A DNA stretch of 64,000 nt. Origin: Devosia soli (GTDB lineage Bacteria; Pseudomonadota; Alphaproteobacteria; Rhizobiales; Devosiaceae). Numbering within the stretch: position 1 is the stretch's first letter; the number at the start of each line of letters is the position of its first letter. The stretch lies in the NCBI RefSeq assembly GCF_000970455.1, contig NZ_LAJG01000005.1:1-64000 (forward strand), given 5' to 3'. The notes below the pieces were generated by a model, which was not told the origin of the DNA, did no database searches, and saw nothing but the letters and a program-made list of their open reading frames with translations. Shown here piece after piece: positions 1 through 9,632 of this stretch. The position numbers and the translations under genes were made by a program.

Positions 1-169
1 GGGCGGTGTCCGGGATCGCGTCGGTCGCGGGGGGCGGCGTGGCGGCTTGTGCCTCAAGCTGTTGAACCTGCGCCTGCCCCGGAGCGTTCCAAGGGGAGAA
101 GGCAAGTGTGCCGCCGATGGCGATGACCGCCACGGCGAGACCCGAAAAAACGAGCGATCGCAAAGACAT
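1..169 (-). CDS. Partial exported or membrane-anchored protein (N-terminus only)
   Basis: An open frame starts at the ATG at 169-167 and runs off the left edge of the window. The first 56 residues show a short basic start, a hydrophobic stretch (about residues 6-24, VFSGLAVAVIAIGGTLAF) and then a Gln/Ala/Pro-rich segment. This is the pattern of a signal peptide or membrane anchor followed by a low-complexity periplasmic linker. The family cannot be named from this fragment. It is divergent from the decarboxylase gene, and the shared 240-bp spacer probably carries both promoters. Confidence 0.55.
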   Translation of the reverse strand, partial: MSLRSLVFSGLAVAVIAIGGTLAFSPWNAPGQAQVQQLEAQAATPPPATDAIPDTA

Positions 170-292
170 GGGTAAACCTTCAGCTGCGGATTTCTGGCCC
201 GCTGGCCTTCCGCTTGCACAGCGACGAAAGCGCCGGGATTCTGTCATGAAAATGACGCGGCAACATTGTTGTTTCGCAAGGCAAATAAACGT

Positions 293-321
293 TTGCGCGA
301 GGGGTCACACGGCCCTATATG
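293..321 (+). promoter_or_regulatory. Candidate sigma-70 promoter of the decarboxylase gene
   Basis: TTGCGC at 293-298 and TATATG at 316-321 are separated by exactly 17 bp. The element lies about 90 bp upstream of the decarboxylase ATG and predicts a leader of roughly 85 nt. It was identified by pattern only. Confidence 0.45.
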
Positions 322-412
322 CAGCGCTCGATTTCGCGATGTTTACGAAACGGAAACACTTGAGCACCGCGAATTTCCCTGACCTCTCCAGCCCCGAAAG
401 GCCTGTTGTCCA

Positions 413-1597
413 ATGACTGACGAGCCGAAGACCGTTTACGCCAATACGTCCGCCCTGATCGCGGCCGAGGCGCCGGACTTTCCTTCCTTCCTTTTCTCGG
501 AAAAGGAATTCCATAGGGCTGTTAAGGTCTTCAGGAAGGGTTTTGACGGGCTTCTTACATATGCCGTGAAATGCAACCCCTCGCCGCACATCATTGCGCA
601 GCTGCACCGCGAAGGTCTCAAGGCGTTTGACGTCGCGTCGAACACCGAAATGGAACTGGTGCGCGACCATGCGCCGGGCGCGGTGATGCACTACAACAAC
701 CCGATCAAGAACAAGCGCGAAATCGAGCGCGCTTATGAAGAGTTCGGCGTTCGCTCCTTCACCATCGACCACCCGCAGCAGCTCGACCAGCTCGCCGCCG
801 TCGTCTCGCCGTCGCGCGATGTGGAAGTCACGACGCGCTTCAAGGCGGGCAAGGCGCTCAAGAGCTATGATTTCGGCATCAAGTTCGGCGTGATGGAACA
901 GGGTGCAGCGGAAATCGTGCAGGCCGTCGAGAAGATGGGCTATACTCCGAGCCTCTGCTTCCACGTCGGTTCGCAGTGCGAAGACGCCTATGCCTATGAG
1001 CGGCATATCGCGGCAGCGGCACGTATCGTCGAGGAATCGGGGATCGAGCTCAAGCGCCTCAATATCGGAGGAGGCTATCCGGCCCCCTACCCGACCAGCG
1101 AAGCGCCGCCGATGGACTATTATTTCGAGACCATCAGCCAGGCAGTTTCCGACCATTTCGGCGACAAGAACAAGCCCGAGCTGATCATCGAACCAGGGCG
1201 CGCGCTCGTGACCTCGTCGACCTCGCTGCTGCTGCGCGTCAAGCACCAGCGCGGTGGGCAGTCGGTCTATGTGAATGACGGCGCTTATGGTTCGCTGATG
1301 GAAGTCAAGTTCATGCACTTCACCCCGCCGGTGCGCGTCTGGCGCGGGCCGCGCGTGCACGACAACGATCAGGAATTTTCCGAATTCACCATCTGGGGCC
1401 CGACGTGCGACAGCTACGACGTGCTGCCGCAGGTGTTCACCCTGCCGGCCGATATCGATGAAGACGACTGGATCGAGTTCGGCCTGATGGGTGCTTACAC
1501 CCAGGCCTCGCTGACGCCGTTCAATGGCTTTGATCGCCGCGACCAGTATTGGGTCGATGAGGTTTATACGGGCAAGGACATGGCGCCGGCCGAGTAA
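413..1597 (+). CDS. PLP-dependent ornithine/lysine decarboxylase (fold III)
   Basis: This 394-residue protein belongs to the Orn/DAP/Arg decarboxylase group 2 family (alanine-racemase-like barrel plus C-terminal beta domain). It should decarboxylate ornithine, and possibly lysine, to putrescine or cadaverine in the cytoplasm, feeding polyamine synthesis. Visible motifs are YAVKCNP with the PLP lysine at residue 53, HVGSQ (184-188), GGGYPAP (219-225), EPGRALV for phosphate binding (260-266), and GPTCDSYD (329-336) with the catalytic-type Cys332 and Asp333 that identify the decarboxylase branch. The length is typical of the bacterial and eukaryotic ODC family. It has its own promoter-like element and a strong terminator, so it is probably monocistronic. 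The choice between ornithine and lysine cannot be settled from motifs. Confidence 0.9.
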   Translation: MTDEPKTVYANTSALIAAEAPDFPSFLFSEKEFHRAVKVFRKGFDGLLTYAVKCNPSPHIIAQLHREGLKAFDVASNTEMELVRDHAPGAVMHYNNPIKNKREIERAYEEFGVRSFTIDHPQQLDQLAAVVSPSRDVEVTTRFKAGKALKSYDFGIKFGVMEQGAAEIVQAVEKMGYTPSLCFHVGSQCEDAYAYERHIAAAARIVEESGIELKRLNIGGGYPAPYPTSEAPPMDYYFETISQAVSDHFGDKNKPELIIEPGRALVTSSTSLLLRVKHQRGGQSVYVNDGAYGSLMEVKFMHFTPPVRVWRGPRVHDNDQEFSEFTIWGPTCDSYDVLPQVFTLPADIDEDDWIEFGLMGAYTQASLTPFNGFDRRDQYWVDEVYTGKDMAPAE

Positions 1598-1616
1598 CGC
1601 TTTGAGGTTTTGATAA

Positions 1617-1653
1617 ACCCGCCCCGGCAGATGCTTGGGCGGGTCTTTTTTTT
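1617..1653 (+). terminator. Rho-independent terminator after the decarboxylase
   Basis: An 8-bp stem (ACCCGCCC at 1617-1624 with GGGCGGGT at 1637-1644) is followed by a C and a run of nine T. It begins 19 bp after the stop codon. Confidence 0.85.
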
Positions 1654-1702
1654 GGCAAGGGTAGGCTGCGAAGGTTTCACATCCCCTTGGCTTCCCCCGG
1701 AC

Positions 1703-1766
1703 TTGATTCGAGGGTCAGCACGTGAGCCACAAACTTCGCGGGCCCAGGAAGTGACCCTCGGGTCAA
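1703..1766. repeat. Intergenic imperfect inverted repeat
   Basis: TTGATTCGAGGGTCA (1703-1717) and TGACCCTCGGGTCAA (1752-1766) are inverted near-copies with one mismatched position, around a 34-bp loop. Similar GACTTGA-type palindromes are common between genes in alphaproteobacteria, so this is probably one copy of a dispersed extragenic repeat. No protein is encoded between 1598 and 1874. Confidence 0.5.
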
Positions 1767-1874
1767 ACCAGAGGGAAGCGCGGTGGGGGTTAGAAATTCG
1801 AGGTACGCCGAAATAAGTTGAGTAGCTAAGGGCGCTTAGTGGCGTTCGTTCCACATTTGATTCAGGGGGAGTTG

Positions 1875-2426
1875 ATGGCAGCGATACCGGACATTTCCAT
1901 TTTCGGCCAACGGATCCTGATCCTAGGGCCGAGCAATGCGGGGAAGTCGACGCTGGCGGTGGCGCTCGGGGAGCGACTTGGGGTGCCGGTGGTGCATCTT
2001 GATCGGCTGCGCCATTTGCCCAATACCAATTGGGAAGTGCGGAATGATGACGACTTCGCGCAACTCCATGACGAGGCGATCCTGCCGCCGGGCTGGGTGA
2101 TCGAAGGGAATTACTCTCACCTCCTGCCGCAGCGGTTCAGGCGGGCGACAGGTGCGCTGGTAATCAGCGATGGACTGGTGAAGCGCTATCGGCGGTATTT
2201 TCAGCGGACGCTGTTTCAGCGCCAGCGTGCCGGCGCGCTCGAAGGTGGGCAGGACAGGGTCAACCGCATGATGCTCGGCTGGCTCTGGAAGACGCGGCAT
2301 TCGGTCGGGAAGTACCAGGCGCTGGTTCTGGAGGCCGGTCTGCCACATCTCTTCGTCAATGATCAGCGAGCGCTGGACGGGCTCTATAACGCCTGGGCGC
2401 TCAGCCTGCCCGCTTCCCTGGCTTGA
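1875..2426 (+). CDS. P-loop nucleotide kinase-like protein (adenylate-kinase/topology-modulation type)
   Basis: This 183-residue cytoplasmic protein has a Walker A motif GPSNAGKST at residues 18-26, and VVHLDRL about 25 residues later, where related small kinases place a substrate-binding Asp. It then has GWVIEGNY, which resembles the Walker-B-adjacent strand of the family. The overall length and order fit adenylate-kinase-related proteins annotated as DNA topology modulation protein. The substrate is unknown. I chose the ATG at 1875 because GGGGGAG lies just upstream. An in-frame GTG at 1839 has no ribosome site. The 3' end overlaps the convergent SDR gene by 26 bp. Confidence 0.65.
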   Translation: MAAIPDISIFGQRILILGPSNAGKSTLAVALGERLGVPVVHLDRLRHLPNTNWEVRNDDDFAQLHDEAILPPGWVIEGNYSHLLPQRFRRATGALVISDGLVKRYRRYFQRTLFQRQRAGALEGGQDRVNRMMLGWLWKTRHSVGKYQALVLEAGLPHLFVNDQRALDGLYNAWALSLPASLA

Positions 2427-3438
2427 CGAGACCGAAGCGGATGAGGCTTTCGGCGGCGCTGAGGACGGCATCCTCGTTGCTGTGATAGGGCCGGCCGAGC
2501 AGCCGCTCGCCCTTCGAGCCGTCGAAGTGCTTTTGATTGCCGATATCGTTGATGATCTGCCGGACTGGTCCGCCCATCAGCGCGACGCCACGCATGATCC
2601 AATCCGGAACGCTTTTGAGGGTGATTGGGTAATCCGGATAGTGCCGGCGTAGAACGGCGGCGAGGTCTTCGAAAGTCATGTAGGGCCCGGTGCAGAGATA
2701 GCGCTGCCCGATGCTTTCCGGGTCTTTCAGGGCGGCGAGGTGCATGGCGGCGACATCGCGCACGTCGCTGATGGCAAAGCCGATACGCGGCATGGCTGGC
2801 GTTGAGCCATCGAGAAGCCCGCCGACAAGGCCGAGGGAGATGCTGGTTTCGGGATCTGTGGCGGGGCCGAGAATGGCGCCGGGGTGTATTGTGGTCAGCT
2901 GCATGCTCTGGCCGCTGGCAAGGGCCCAGGCGGCCTGCTCGGCGCGCGTCTTACCGATGCAATAGGCCCAGGGACGGCGCATGTTTGTGAGGTCCGTGAA
3001 ATCGGCCTCGGTATATGTGCGTGGGCCTTTGTCGTGACCATGGCCATAGCCGACCGTGGCGATCGACGATGTCATGATGACGCGCTCGATGCCCTCTGCG
3101 TGGGCAAAGCGCAGGACGCGCTCGGTGCCTTCGACGGCGGGACGGATGACGACGGACGGATCTTTGGGTTCTTCGGCAACGATGGCGGCGGCAACATGGA
3201 TGACCGCCTGGACGTCATGCGTGGCGGCGGCCCAGCCAGTATCATCGAGCAGATCAGCTTCGACGATTTCGAGGCGGGTTTCAAAGCCGGATGCCAGAAG
3301 ATTCATCGCAGCTTGGACGCTGCGCAGCTTTACACGGTTTCGGAGCGTGCCGCGGACGATGTAGCCGGCCCGAAGGAGCTCGCCGATGACATGCTTGGCA
3401 ACGAAACCCGATGCTCCGGTGACGAGAATACGGTCCAT
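2401..3438 (-). CDS. NAD(P)-dependent epimerase/dehydratase (extended SDR, dihydroflavonol-reductase-like)
   Basis: The protein has 345 residues. The Rossmann glycine motif TGASGFVA is at residues 7-14, the conserved Ser pair is at about 124-125, and the catalytic Tyr159-x3-Lys163 pair lies in YCIGKTRAE. GAILGP follows, as in dihydroflavonol-4-reductase and cinnamoyl-CoA-reductase-like enzymes. It should reduce a carbonyl substrate with NADPH, but the substrate is not predictable. GGGGAG five bases before the ATG supports the start. It lies downstream of the rplQ terminator and faces the P-loop gene. Confidence 0.85.
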   Translation of the reverse strand: MDRILVTGASGFVAKHVIGELLRAGYIVRGTLRNRVKLRSVQAAMNLLASGFETRLEIVEADLLDDTGWAAATHDVQAVIHVAAAIVAEEPKDPSVVIRPAVEGTERVLRFAHAEGIERVIMTSSIATVGYGHGHDKGPRTYTEADFTDLTNMRRPWAYCIGKTRAEQAAWALASGQSMQLTTIHPGAILGPATDPETSISLGLVGGLLDGSTPAMPRIGFAISDVRDVAAMHLAALKDPESIGQRYLCTGPYMTFEDLAAVLRRHYPDYPITLKSVPDWIMRGVALMGGPVRQIINDIGNQKHFDGSKGERLLGRPYHSNEDAVLSAAESLIRFGLVKPGKRAG

Positions 3439-3535
3439 ATTTGCTCCCCGCGTTGCACCCTGCCCTACACGCTCGTATCTACGCGCGGAAGAGGATTTTA
3501 TAGCGTGTGGAGCAATGACATCCGCAGCAGCCGAA

Positions 3536-3567
3536 AACAGAAAGGGCGACCCGGAGGCCGCCCTTTC
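3536..3567 (-). terminator. Terminator at the end of the alpha operon
   Basis: Read on the minus strand, an 11-bp stem with one G-T pair (arms at 3541-3551 and 3557-3567) precedes a T-rich tract. It starts 20 bp beyond the rplQ stop codon and should end the long ribosomal-protein transcript. Confidence 0.7.
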
Positions 3568-3587
3568 GATAAACTGCTGAAGCGCTC

Positions 3588-4010
3588 TTACGCGGCTTCG
3601 GCTTCGTTTTCGTCGTACTGGACCGGACCCGAATCCTGACCCTTGGCATCGACGTCGCGATCGACGAATTCGATTACGGCCAGCGGGGCGTTGTCGCCAT
3701 AGCGGAAGCCGGCCTTAAGAATACGGATGTAGCCGCCCTGACGTTCAGCATAGCGCGGGCCGAGCACGGCGAAGAGCTTTGCAACTTGGGCTTCGTCGCG
3801 GATCTGCGCAATAGCCTGGCGGCGAGCGTGCAGGTCGCCGCGCTTGCCGAGGGTGATGAGCTTCTCAACGATCGGACGGAGGTCCTTGGCCTTGGGAAGG
3901 GTGGTGACGATCTGTTCGTGCTTGATCAGCGCGGCGGACATGTTGGCGAACATGGCCTTGCGGTGAGAAGCGGTACGGCTGAGTTTGCGGCCGCGATTAC
4001 CGTGTCGCAT
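3588..4010 (-). CDS. rplQ: Large-subunit ribosomal protein bL17
   Basis: This 140-residue protein starts [13 protein letters not shown], the bL17 signature, and contains the conserved [16 protein letters not shown] region. bL17 binds 23S rRNA on the solvent side near the exit tunnel. A short acidic C-terminal tail after residue 120 (YDENEAEAA) is usual in alphaproteobacteria. It is the last gene of the alpha operon, 31 bp after rpoA. Confidence 0.97.
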   Translation of the reverse strand: MRHGNRGRKLSRTASHRKAMFANMSAALIKHEQIVTTLPKAKDLRPIVEKLITLGKRGDLHARRQAIAQIRDEAQVAKLFAVLGPRYAERQGGYIRILKAGFRYGDNAPLAVIEFVDRDVDAKGQDSGPVQYDENEAEAA

Positions 4011-4041
4011 GGGTATCTCCTAAAATCTTGGCAGCGCCGGA

Positions 4042-5061
4042 TCAGTAATGATCTTCGTAGCGCTTGGCGAGGTCATCGATATTCTCGGGCGGCCAATTGG
4101 CCACGTCCATCCCGAGATGAAGCCCCATCTGTGCCAGGACTTCCTTGATTTCATTAAGCGACTTGCGGCCGAAGTTCGGGGTCCGCAGCATCTCGGCTTC
4201 CGTCTTCTGGATGAGGTCGCCGATGTAGACGATGTTGTCGTTCTTGAGGCAGTTGGCCGAACGCACGGACAGTTCGAGCTCGTCGACCTTCTTGAGCAGC
4301 GCAGGGTTGAAGGCGAGTTCCGGAACGGAGTCCTGGGCCTTTTCCTTGGTGGGCTCTTCGAAGTTGACGAAAACCGACAGCTGGTCCTGGAGAATACGCG
4401 CTGCATAAGCCACGGCATCTTCCGGCGACACGCCGCCATTGGTTTCGACTGACAGGGTCAGCTTGTCCTTGTCGAGGCTTTCACCGGCACGGGTCGCATC
4501 AACCTTGTAGCTGACGCGGCGCACTGGCGAGAACAGGGCGTCGACGGGAATGTACCCGATGGGGGCATCTTCCGGACGGTTCTTGTCGGCCGGGACATAG
4601 CCCTTGCCGGAATTGACGGTGAACTCGATGTTGATCTCGGCGCCATCGTCGAGGTGGCAGATCACGAGTTCGGGGTTCAGGACTTCGATATCGCCGGAGA
4701 CCTTGATGTCACCAGCGGTCACGGCACCCGGACCCTGCTTGGAGAGAGTAAGACGCTTCGGGCCTTCGCCACCCATCTTGATGGCGATTTCCTTGACGTT
4801 CAGCACGAGGTCGGTGATGTCTTCCCGAACGCCGGGAAGCGACGAGAATTCGTGCAGAATGCCGTCGATCTGGATAGCGGTTACTGCTGCGCCCTGGAGC
4901 GAAGACAGCAAGACGCGACGCAGGGCATTGCCCAGGGTAAGGCCGTAGCCGCGTTCAAGCGGCTCGGCAATAACCGAGGCGTGACGCGAGTCAGCGCCAT
5001 CCGAAACAATCTCCAGCTTGGTCGGCTTGATGAGTTCCTGCCAGTTCCTCTGGATCGTCAC
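4042..5061 (-). CDS. rpoA: RNA polymerase alpha subunit
   Basis: The 339-residue alpha subunit nucleates core RNA polymerase assembly through its N-terminal domain (residues about 1-230, with [18 protein letters not shown] in the dimer interface). It contacts UP elements and activators through its C-terminal domain (about 255-325, with [16 protein letters not shown]). Length and both domains are normal for alphaproteobacteria. The 100-bp spacer to rpsK carries a small CTGGCC/GGCCAG hairpin at about 5125-5140. Confidence 0.98.
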   Translation of the reverse strand: MTIQRNWQELIKPTKLEIVSDGADSRHASVIAEPLERGYGLTLGNALRRVLLSSLQGAAVTAIQIDGILHEFSSLPGVREDITDLVLNVKEIAIKMGGEGPKRLTLSKQGPGAVTAGDIKVSGDIEVLNPELVICHLDDGAEINIEFTVNSGKGYVPADKNRPEDAPIGYIPVDALFSPVRRVSYKVDATRAGESLDKDKLTLSVETNGGVSPEDAVAYAARILQDQLSVFVNFEEPTKEKAQDSVPELAFNPALLKKVDELELSVRSANCLKNDNIVYIGDLIQKTEAEMLRTPNFGRKSLNEIKEVLAQMGLHLGMDVANWPPENIDDLAKRYEDHY

Positions 5062-5161
5062 GGTATTGTCCTTTCAAATTCGCGGCTCCGAGAGCCGCAC
5101 CGCCGCAAACACAATAGAACCCCTGGCCCCGCGGCCAGGAGTTTACCAAGTGGTCTAGTCT

Positions 5162-5554
5162 TTAGACGCGGCGCCGCTTGCGCGGACGGCAACCGTTGTG
5201 CGGGATCGAAGTCACGTCGCGGATGGAGGTGACGTTGAAGCCAGCAGCCTGAAGAGCGCGGAGCGCAGATTCACGGCCCGAACCGGGACCACGCACTTCG
5301 ACCTCGAGGGTCTTCATGCCATGTTCCTGAGCCTTCTTGGCGGCATCTTCGGCAGCAACCTGGGCGGCATAGGGTGTCGACTTGCGCGAGCCCTTGAAGC
5401 CCATAACGCCAGACGAGGACCACGAAATCGTGTTGCCCTGCATGTCGGCGATGGTGATCATGGTGTTGTTGAAGGAGGCGTTCACGTGTGCAACGCCCGA
5501 AGTGATATTCTTGCGCTCCTTGCGGCGGACGCGCGTCGTGTCAGTCTTAGCCAT
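5162..5554 (-). CDS. rpsK: Small-subunit ribosomal protein uS11
   Basis: This 130-residue uS11 sits on the 30S platform near the exiting mRNA. It shows the family features [18 protein letters not shown] and the C-terminal THN-type motif, here [15 protein letters not shown]. It is transcribed with rpsM upstream and rpoA downstream. Confidence 0.97.
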   Translation of the reverse strand: MAKTDTTRVRRKERKNITSGVAHVNASFNNTMITIADMQGNTISWSSSGVMGFKGSRKSTPYAAQVAAEDAAKKAQEHGMKTLEVEVRGPGSGRESALRALQAAGFNVTSIRDVTSIPHNGCRPRKRRRV

Positions 5555-5680
5555 TCAGGTCCTCTAGGGTATCGGCGCTGCCGTAGTTCCAGCAGCTCCA
5601 CCATGGAAGAGACGGGTCAGGCCCGAGAGCCTGCCCGCCTTCCAATCAAACAACTGCCCCGCAAGATCGCGGGCGCAGAA

Positions 5681-6049
5681 TTACTTCTTCTTGCCGGCGA
5701 TCGGCTTGGCCGGACCCTTGCGGGTGCGGGCATTGGTGTGGGTGCGCTGACCGCGGACCGGAAGGCCACGACGGTGGCGCAGGCCACGATAGTTGCCGAG
5801 GTCCATCAAGCGCTTGATGTTCATCGCAACGTTACGGCGAAGATCGCCTTCGACGACATAGTCCTTGTCGATCGCTTCACGGATCTGGATAACTTCCGCG
5901 TCGGTCAGTTCATTGACGCGACGATCAGCCGGAATACCGACCTTGGTCGTGATATCATTGGCGAACTTTTCGCCGATCCCGTGAATGTACTGCAGCGCGA
6001 TAACCACGCGCTTGTTCGTCGGGATATTGACGCCAGCAATACGAGCCAC
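5681..6049 (-). CDS. rpsM: Small-subunit ribosomal protein uS13
   Basis: The 122-residue uS13 lies in the 30S head and contacts P-site tRNA and the 50S subunit. [10 protein letters not shown] at the start, [10 protein letters not shown] and the [15 protein letters not shown] motif identify it. The Lys-rich tail (GKKK) is normal. A 175-bp spacer separates it from adk. I see no gene there and no rpmJ, which fits alphaproteobacteria. Confidence 0.97.
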   Translation of the reverse strand: MARIAGVNIPTNKRVVIALQYIHGIGEKFANDITTKVGIPADRRVNELTDAEVIQIREAIDKDYVVEGDLRRNVAMNIKRLMDLGNYRGLRHRRGLPVRGQRTHTNARTRKGPAKPIAGKKK

Positions 6050-6224
6050 GTCTGCTCTCCTTCATTCAACACGCGCCATCGCGGCGGATGTCTTTAAACA
6101 ACAAGGGACCGGATTTCGACCCCCAACCACTGTGGAGAACCGAATCCAGCCCAATAATCCATGAGACTGGTGCGGTTCTTTAAGGATTCGAAGGGACAGA
6201 GTCAACAGTCTCCGCCCATCCAAA

Positions 6225-6788
6225 TTATTTGCCGAGCGCCGTCTTGATGGCGGACGTCACGCTCTCGACCGGCGCCATGCCGTCCACCGTCTTCACCAGA
6301 CCCTGCTGACCGTAGTAATCGACCAGAGGTGCGGTGCTGGTGGTGTAGACATCCAGCCGTTTGCGGATCACGTCCGGATTGTCATCGGGACGATTGCTAT
6401 CCTTGGAACGCTGAATCACCCGGCGCACGAGTTCGTCGGCATCTGCCGTGAGCTCGATGACGGCGTCAAGCTTGAGACCCTTCTCGGCCAGCATTTTGTC
6501 GAGGGCCTGGGCCTGCGCGATGGTGCGCGGGAAGCCATCGAGGATGAAGCCGGGCCGGCAATCCTCGGCATCGATGCGCTCAGAGACGATGCCGTTGACG
6601 ATGGCGTCGGAGACGAGGTCGCCCCGGTCCATGATCGCCTTGGCTTCGAGCCCAAGCGGGGTCTGGTCGGCGATGGCGGCCCGCAGGATGTCGCCGGTGG
6701 ACAATTGCGGGATGCCGAAGGCCTCAACCAAAATCTTAGCCTGCGTCCCCTTCCCCGCCCCCGGCGGTCCCAACAGGATTAACCTCAT
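6225..6788 (-). CDS. adk: Adenylate kinase, short form
   Basis: Adenylate kinase interconverts ATP plus AMP with two ADP in the cytoplasm. [11 protein letters not shown] (Walker A), LSTGDILRA (AMP site) and DGFPRT are all present. At 187 residues it is the short type, with the long zinc-binding LID insertion absent. It overlaps the secY stop codon by 4 bp, so translation is probably coupled. The secY-adk order is standard. Confidence 0.97.
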   Translation of the reverse strand: MRLILLGPPGAGKGTQAKILVEAFGIPQLSTGDILRAAIADQTPLGLEAKAIMDRGDLVSDAIVNGIVSERIDAEDCRPGFILDGFPRTIAQAQALDKMLAEKGLKLDAVIELTADADELVRRVIQRSKDSNRPDDNPDVIRKRLDVYTTSTAPLVDYYGQQGLVKTVDGMAPVESVTSAIKTALGK

Positions 6789-8122
6789 CGACGCTTGCCC
6801 CCTCCAAGGCGGGATTTCTTCAACAGGCCCTCATATTGCTGAGCGACCAGGTGGCTCTGGATCTGGCTGACCGTATCAAGGGTCACCGTGACCATGATCA
6901 GCAGCGAGGTGCCGCCGATAAACTGTGCAACCGCAAGCTGGCTAAACATCAGTTCCGGGATCAGCGCAATCACCGTGAGGTAGAGGGCACCGATGACGGT
7001 GATGCGCGTCAACACATAGTCGATGTGCTGGGCAGTGCGCTCACCCGGACGGATACCAGGAATGAAGCCGCCGGAGCGCTTGAGATTGTCTGCCGTCTCG
7101 GTCGGATTGAAGACAATGGCCGTATAGAAGAAGGCAAAGAAGATGATGAAGAAGGCAAACAGCACCATGTGCAGCGGCTGGCCGCGGCCAAGCAGCGCCG
7201 TAACGGTAGTGAGCCAGCCCATGCCGCTGTTTTGCGCGGCAAAGGACGCGATCGTTGCTGGCAAGAGCAACAGCGAAGAGCCGAAGATCACCGGGATGAC
7301 ACCAGAAGTATTGAGCTTGAGCGGCAGATGCGAGCTTTCGCCTTGGAACATCTTATTGCCGACCTGCCGCTTCGGATACTGGATCAGAAGACGGCGCTGG
7401 GCGCGCTCGAAGAAGACGATGATGGCAATAACGACGAGCGCCAGGGCGATCATGCCGAAGCCGGCAAAGGCAGGAATTGCGCCCGTGCGGCTCAATTCAA
7501 GCGTCTGGACGACGGTCGAGGGCAGATTGGCTACGATGCCGGCGAAAATGATCAGCGAGATGCCGTTGCCGACGCCGCGCGAGGTAATCTGTTCACCCAG
7601 CCACATCAGGAACATGGTGCCGCCGACGAGCGTGATCACGGTCGAGAGGCGGAAGAACCAGCCTGGATTGAGCACGACGCCCTGACTGCCTTCGAGACCA
7701 ACCGCGATGCCATAGGCCTGGACGGCACAGAACACGACCGCCAGATAACGCGTATACTGGTTCATCTTGCGGCGGCCGGCCTCACCCTCCTTCTTGAGGG
7801 CTTCAAGCCGCGGCGAAGCCGTGGCGATCACCTGCACGACGATCGAGGCCGTGATGTAGGGAATGAGGTTGAGAGCAAAGATGGCCATACGTTCCACGGC
7901 GCCACCGGAGAACATGTTGAACATGCCGATGATGCCCTGCTGGCTCTGCTCGAAGGTCGCGCGAAACGCATCGGGGTCGATGCCCGGGACCGGAATGAAG
8001 GTGCCCAAACGATAAACAAGCAGCGCGCCCAGAGTGAACCAGATGCGCTGCTGAAGGGCTTTTGCCTTTGAAAAGGTCGAGAAACTGAGATTGCGAGCAA
8101 GTTGCTCGGCTGCGGACGCCAT
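6785..8122 (-). CDS. secY: Preprotein translocase channel subunit SecY
   Basis: SecY forms the protein-conducting channel of the Sec translocon in the inner membrane with SecE and SecG. The 445 residues contain about ten hydrophobic segments. Early family motifs [13 protein letters not shown] and FNMFSGGA are present, as are the ribosome/SecA-facing cytosolic loops (PKRQVGNKM and [13 protein letters not shown]). It lies about 230 bp downstream of rplO, an unusually wide gap for this operon that carries a repeat and a terminator. Confidence 0.98.
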   Translation of the reverse strand: MASAAEQLARNLSFSTFSKAKALQQRIWFTLGALLVYRLGTFIPVPGIDPDAFRATFEQSQQGIIGMFNMFSGGAVERMAIFALNLIPYITASIVVQVIATASPRLEALKKEGEAGRRKMNQYTRYLAVVFCAVQAYGIAVGLEGSQGVVLNPGWFFRLSTVITLVGGTMFLMWLGEQITSRGVGNGISLIIFAGIVANLPSTVVQTLELSRTGAIPAFAGFGMIALALVVIAIIVFFERAQRRLLIQYPKRQVGNKMFQGESSHLPLKLNTSGVIPVIFGSSLLLLPATIASFAAQNSGMGWLTTVTALLGRGQPLHMVLFAFFIIFFAFFYTAIVFNPTETADNLKRSGGFIPGIRPGERTAQHIDYVLTRITVIGALYLTVIALIPELMFSQLAVAQFIGGTSLLIMVTVTLDTVSQIQSHLVAQQYEGLLKKSRLGGGKRR

Positions 8123-8164
8123 ACTTCGCTCCCTAGAGCCGTGGGCAATGGACCAAAGACGGCA

Positions 8165-8268
8165 TTGCTGACTCTAAAATTTGTTGTCGCAAGGCACGAT
8201 GCGGAAAACCGCTGCGCACTTTTCCGCGCCCTGCTCTATGGCTGCAAGCCACAGGCGCTCGAAGCGCC
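8165..8268. repeat. Rhizobiales-type extragenic repeat in the rplO-secY spacer
   Basis: Read on the minus strand, this stretch contains GGAAAAGTGCGCAGCGGTTT followed by TCCGC and GCGACAACAAA. These hallmarks match a dispersed extragenic repeat that I recall from Hyphomicrobiales genomes. A separate small hairpin (GGCGC/GCGCC around 8254-8268) lies on its secY-distal side. No open frame is evident in the spacer. Confidence 0.45.
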
Positions 8269-8305
8269 AGGGGAGCATATAGGAGTGCAGCCCCGGCGCA
8301 ACAAA

Positions 8306-8341
8306 CCAAAAAAGCGCACCCGAGCACAAGCCGGGTGCGCC
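8306..8341 (-). terminator. Terminator-like hairpin between rplO and secY
   Basis: On the minus strand a perfect 9-bp stem (GCGCACCCG at 8314-8322 with CGGGTGCGC at 8332-8340) is followed by TTTTTTGG. This is a textbook intrinsic terminator inside the spc operon, 10 bp after the rplO stop. It may attenuate secY-adk expression relative to the ribosomal genes. Confidence 0.7.
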
Positions 8342-8350
8342 GATGCCAAA

Positions 8351-8854
8351 CTACTTGGCGGCGTACGGGGTCTTCTTCCAGGTTTCCTTGACCTCGATGA
8401 GGTCTACCTTACCGCCGGCAGCTTCAATCGCTGCGGCAGCACCCTTGGAAACATGATCCACCTTGAAGGTCACCTTCTTGGCGGTGAAGCCTTCGGCACC
8501 GATCAGGCGGACGCCATCCTTGGGACGACGGATGACGCCTGCAGCAACGAGCGCTGCAGCATCCACGACGCCCTTAGCATCGAGCTTGCCCGAGTCGATA
8601 TAGGCCTGGATGCGGTCGATGCGGACCTGGTTCCAATCCTTGGGGTTCCAAGCATTGAAGCCACGCTTCGGCATACGCATGTGAAGGGGCATCTGGCCGC
8701 CTTCGAAGCCGTTGATCGCGACACCGGCGCGAGCCGTCTGGCCCTTGCCGCCGCGGCCGCCGGTCTTGCCAACGCCGGAGCCGATACCACGGCCCACGCG
8801 AACGCGAGTCTTGTTGGCGCCGTCGTTGTCGCGAAGTTCGTTCAAACGAGTCAT
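8351..8854 (-). CDS. rplO: Large-subunit ribosomal protein uL15
   Basis: This 167-residue uL15 starts with [13 protein letters not shown] and has the Gly/Arg-rich extended arm ([20 protein letters not shown]) that threads into 23S rRNA. It acts late in 50S assembly. The order rpmD-rplO is conserved, with 15 bp between the genes. Confidence 0.97.
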   Translation of the reverse strand: MTRLNELRDNDGANKTRVRVGRGIGSGVGKTGGRGGKGQTARAGVAINGFEGGQMPLHMRMPKRGFNAWNPKDWNQVRIDRIQAYIDSGKLDAKGVVDAAALVAAGVIRRPKDGVRLIGAEGFTAKKVTFKVDHVSKGAAAAIEAAGGKVDLIEVKETWKKTPYAAK

Positions 8855-8869
8855 CTGTCGAGCTCCCTA

Positions 8870-9058
8870 TTACTCGCCGACAACGCGGACGAGGTGCGGG
8901 ACCTTGTTGATCATGCCACGGACTTCGGGCGTATCAATCAGCTCGCGCTCTTTGTTCATCTTGTTCAGCCCGAGACCGATCAGGGTCGCGCGCTGGCTCT
9001 TTTCGCGGCGGATCGGCGAACCGATCTGCTTGACGGTGATGGTTTTCTGTTCAGCCAT
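8870..9058 (-). CDS. rpmD: Large-subunit ribosomal protein uL30
   Basis: A 62-residue protein with the uL30 core ([20 protein letters not shown] and the C-terminal VPHLVRVV). It binds 23S rRNA. It lies 19 bp after rpsE, in the usual position. Confidence 0.96.
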   Translation of the reverse strand: MAEQKTITVKQIGSPIRREKSQRATLIGLGLNKMNKERELIDTPEVRGMINKVPHLVRVVGE

Positions 9059-9077
9059 TTTGCTCAGTCCTTACGGA

Positions 9078-9611
9078 TCAGGCTTCGACTGCAGTCTCGC
9101 CGCGGCGAGCTTGCAGTTCGGAGACCTTGAGGCCACGGCGGGACGCCACGGCACGGGGGCTGTCGACGCGCTTGAGCGCATCGAAGGTGGCACGGACCAT
9201 GTTGTATGGGTTCGAGGTGCCCGTCGACTTGGCAACGATGTCGTTGATGCCAAGCGTTTCGAAGACGGCGCGCATCGGACCACCGGCGATGATACCGGTA
9301 CCCGGGACGGCTGCACGCAGCACAACCTTGCCGGCGCCATGGCGGCCGGTGATGTCGTGGTGAAGCGTACGGGCATCGCGCAGCGGCACGCGGATCATCT
9401 GGCGCTTGGCCTGTTCCGTTGCCTTGCGGATTGCCTCGGGAACCTCACGGGCCTTGCCGTGACCGAAACCGACGCGACCCTTCTGGTCACCCACAACGAC
9501 GAGGGCTGCGAAACCGAAGCGCTTGCCGCCCTTCACAACCTTGGCCACACGGTTGATGTGGACCAGGCGATCGACGAACTCGCTTTCGCGCTCTTGAACG
9601 TCTCTGCTCAT
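9078..9611 (-). CDS. rpsE: Small-subunit ribosomal protein uS5
   Basis: The 177-residue uS5 contributes to decoding accuracy and mRNA entry on the 30S subunit. It has the N-terminal double-stranded-RNA-type domain ([19 protein letters not shown]) and the C-terminal fold ([19 protein letters not shown]). The loop VKGGKRF, where spectinomycin resistance maps in E. coli, appears wild type. Confidence 0.97.
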   Translation of the reverse strand: MSRDVQERESEFVDRLVHINRVAKVVKGGKRFGFAALVVVGDQKGRVGFGHGKAREVPEAIRKATEQAKRQMIRVPLRDARTLHHDITGRHGAGKVVLRAAVPGTGIIAGGPMRAVFETLGINDIVAKSTGTSNPYNMVRATFDALKRVDSPRAVASRRGLKVSELQARRGETAVEA

Positions 9612-9632
9612 AATGTTCTTTCCTCGCCGCTG

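Noticed and set aside
305-1360. 351-codon minus-strand frame opposite the decarboxylase
   Set aside because: The plus strand encodes a complete, motif-verified PLP decarboxylase. The antisense frame is a codon-bias shadow.
1617-1816. Small frame over the terminator and inverted repeat after the decarboxylase
   Set aside because: It would translate the terminator stem and repeat. No ribosome site and no protein-like sequence.
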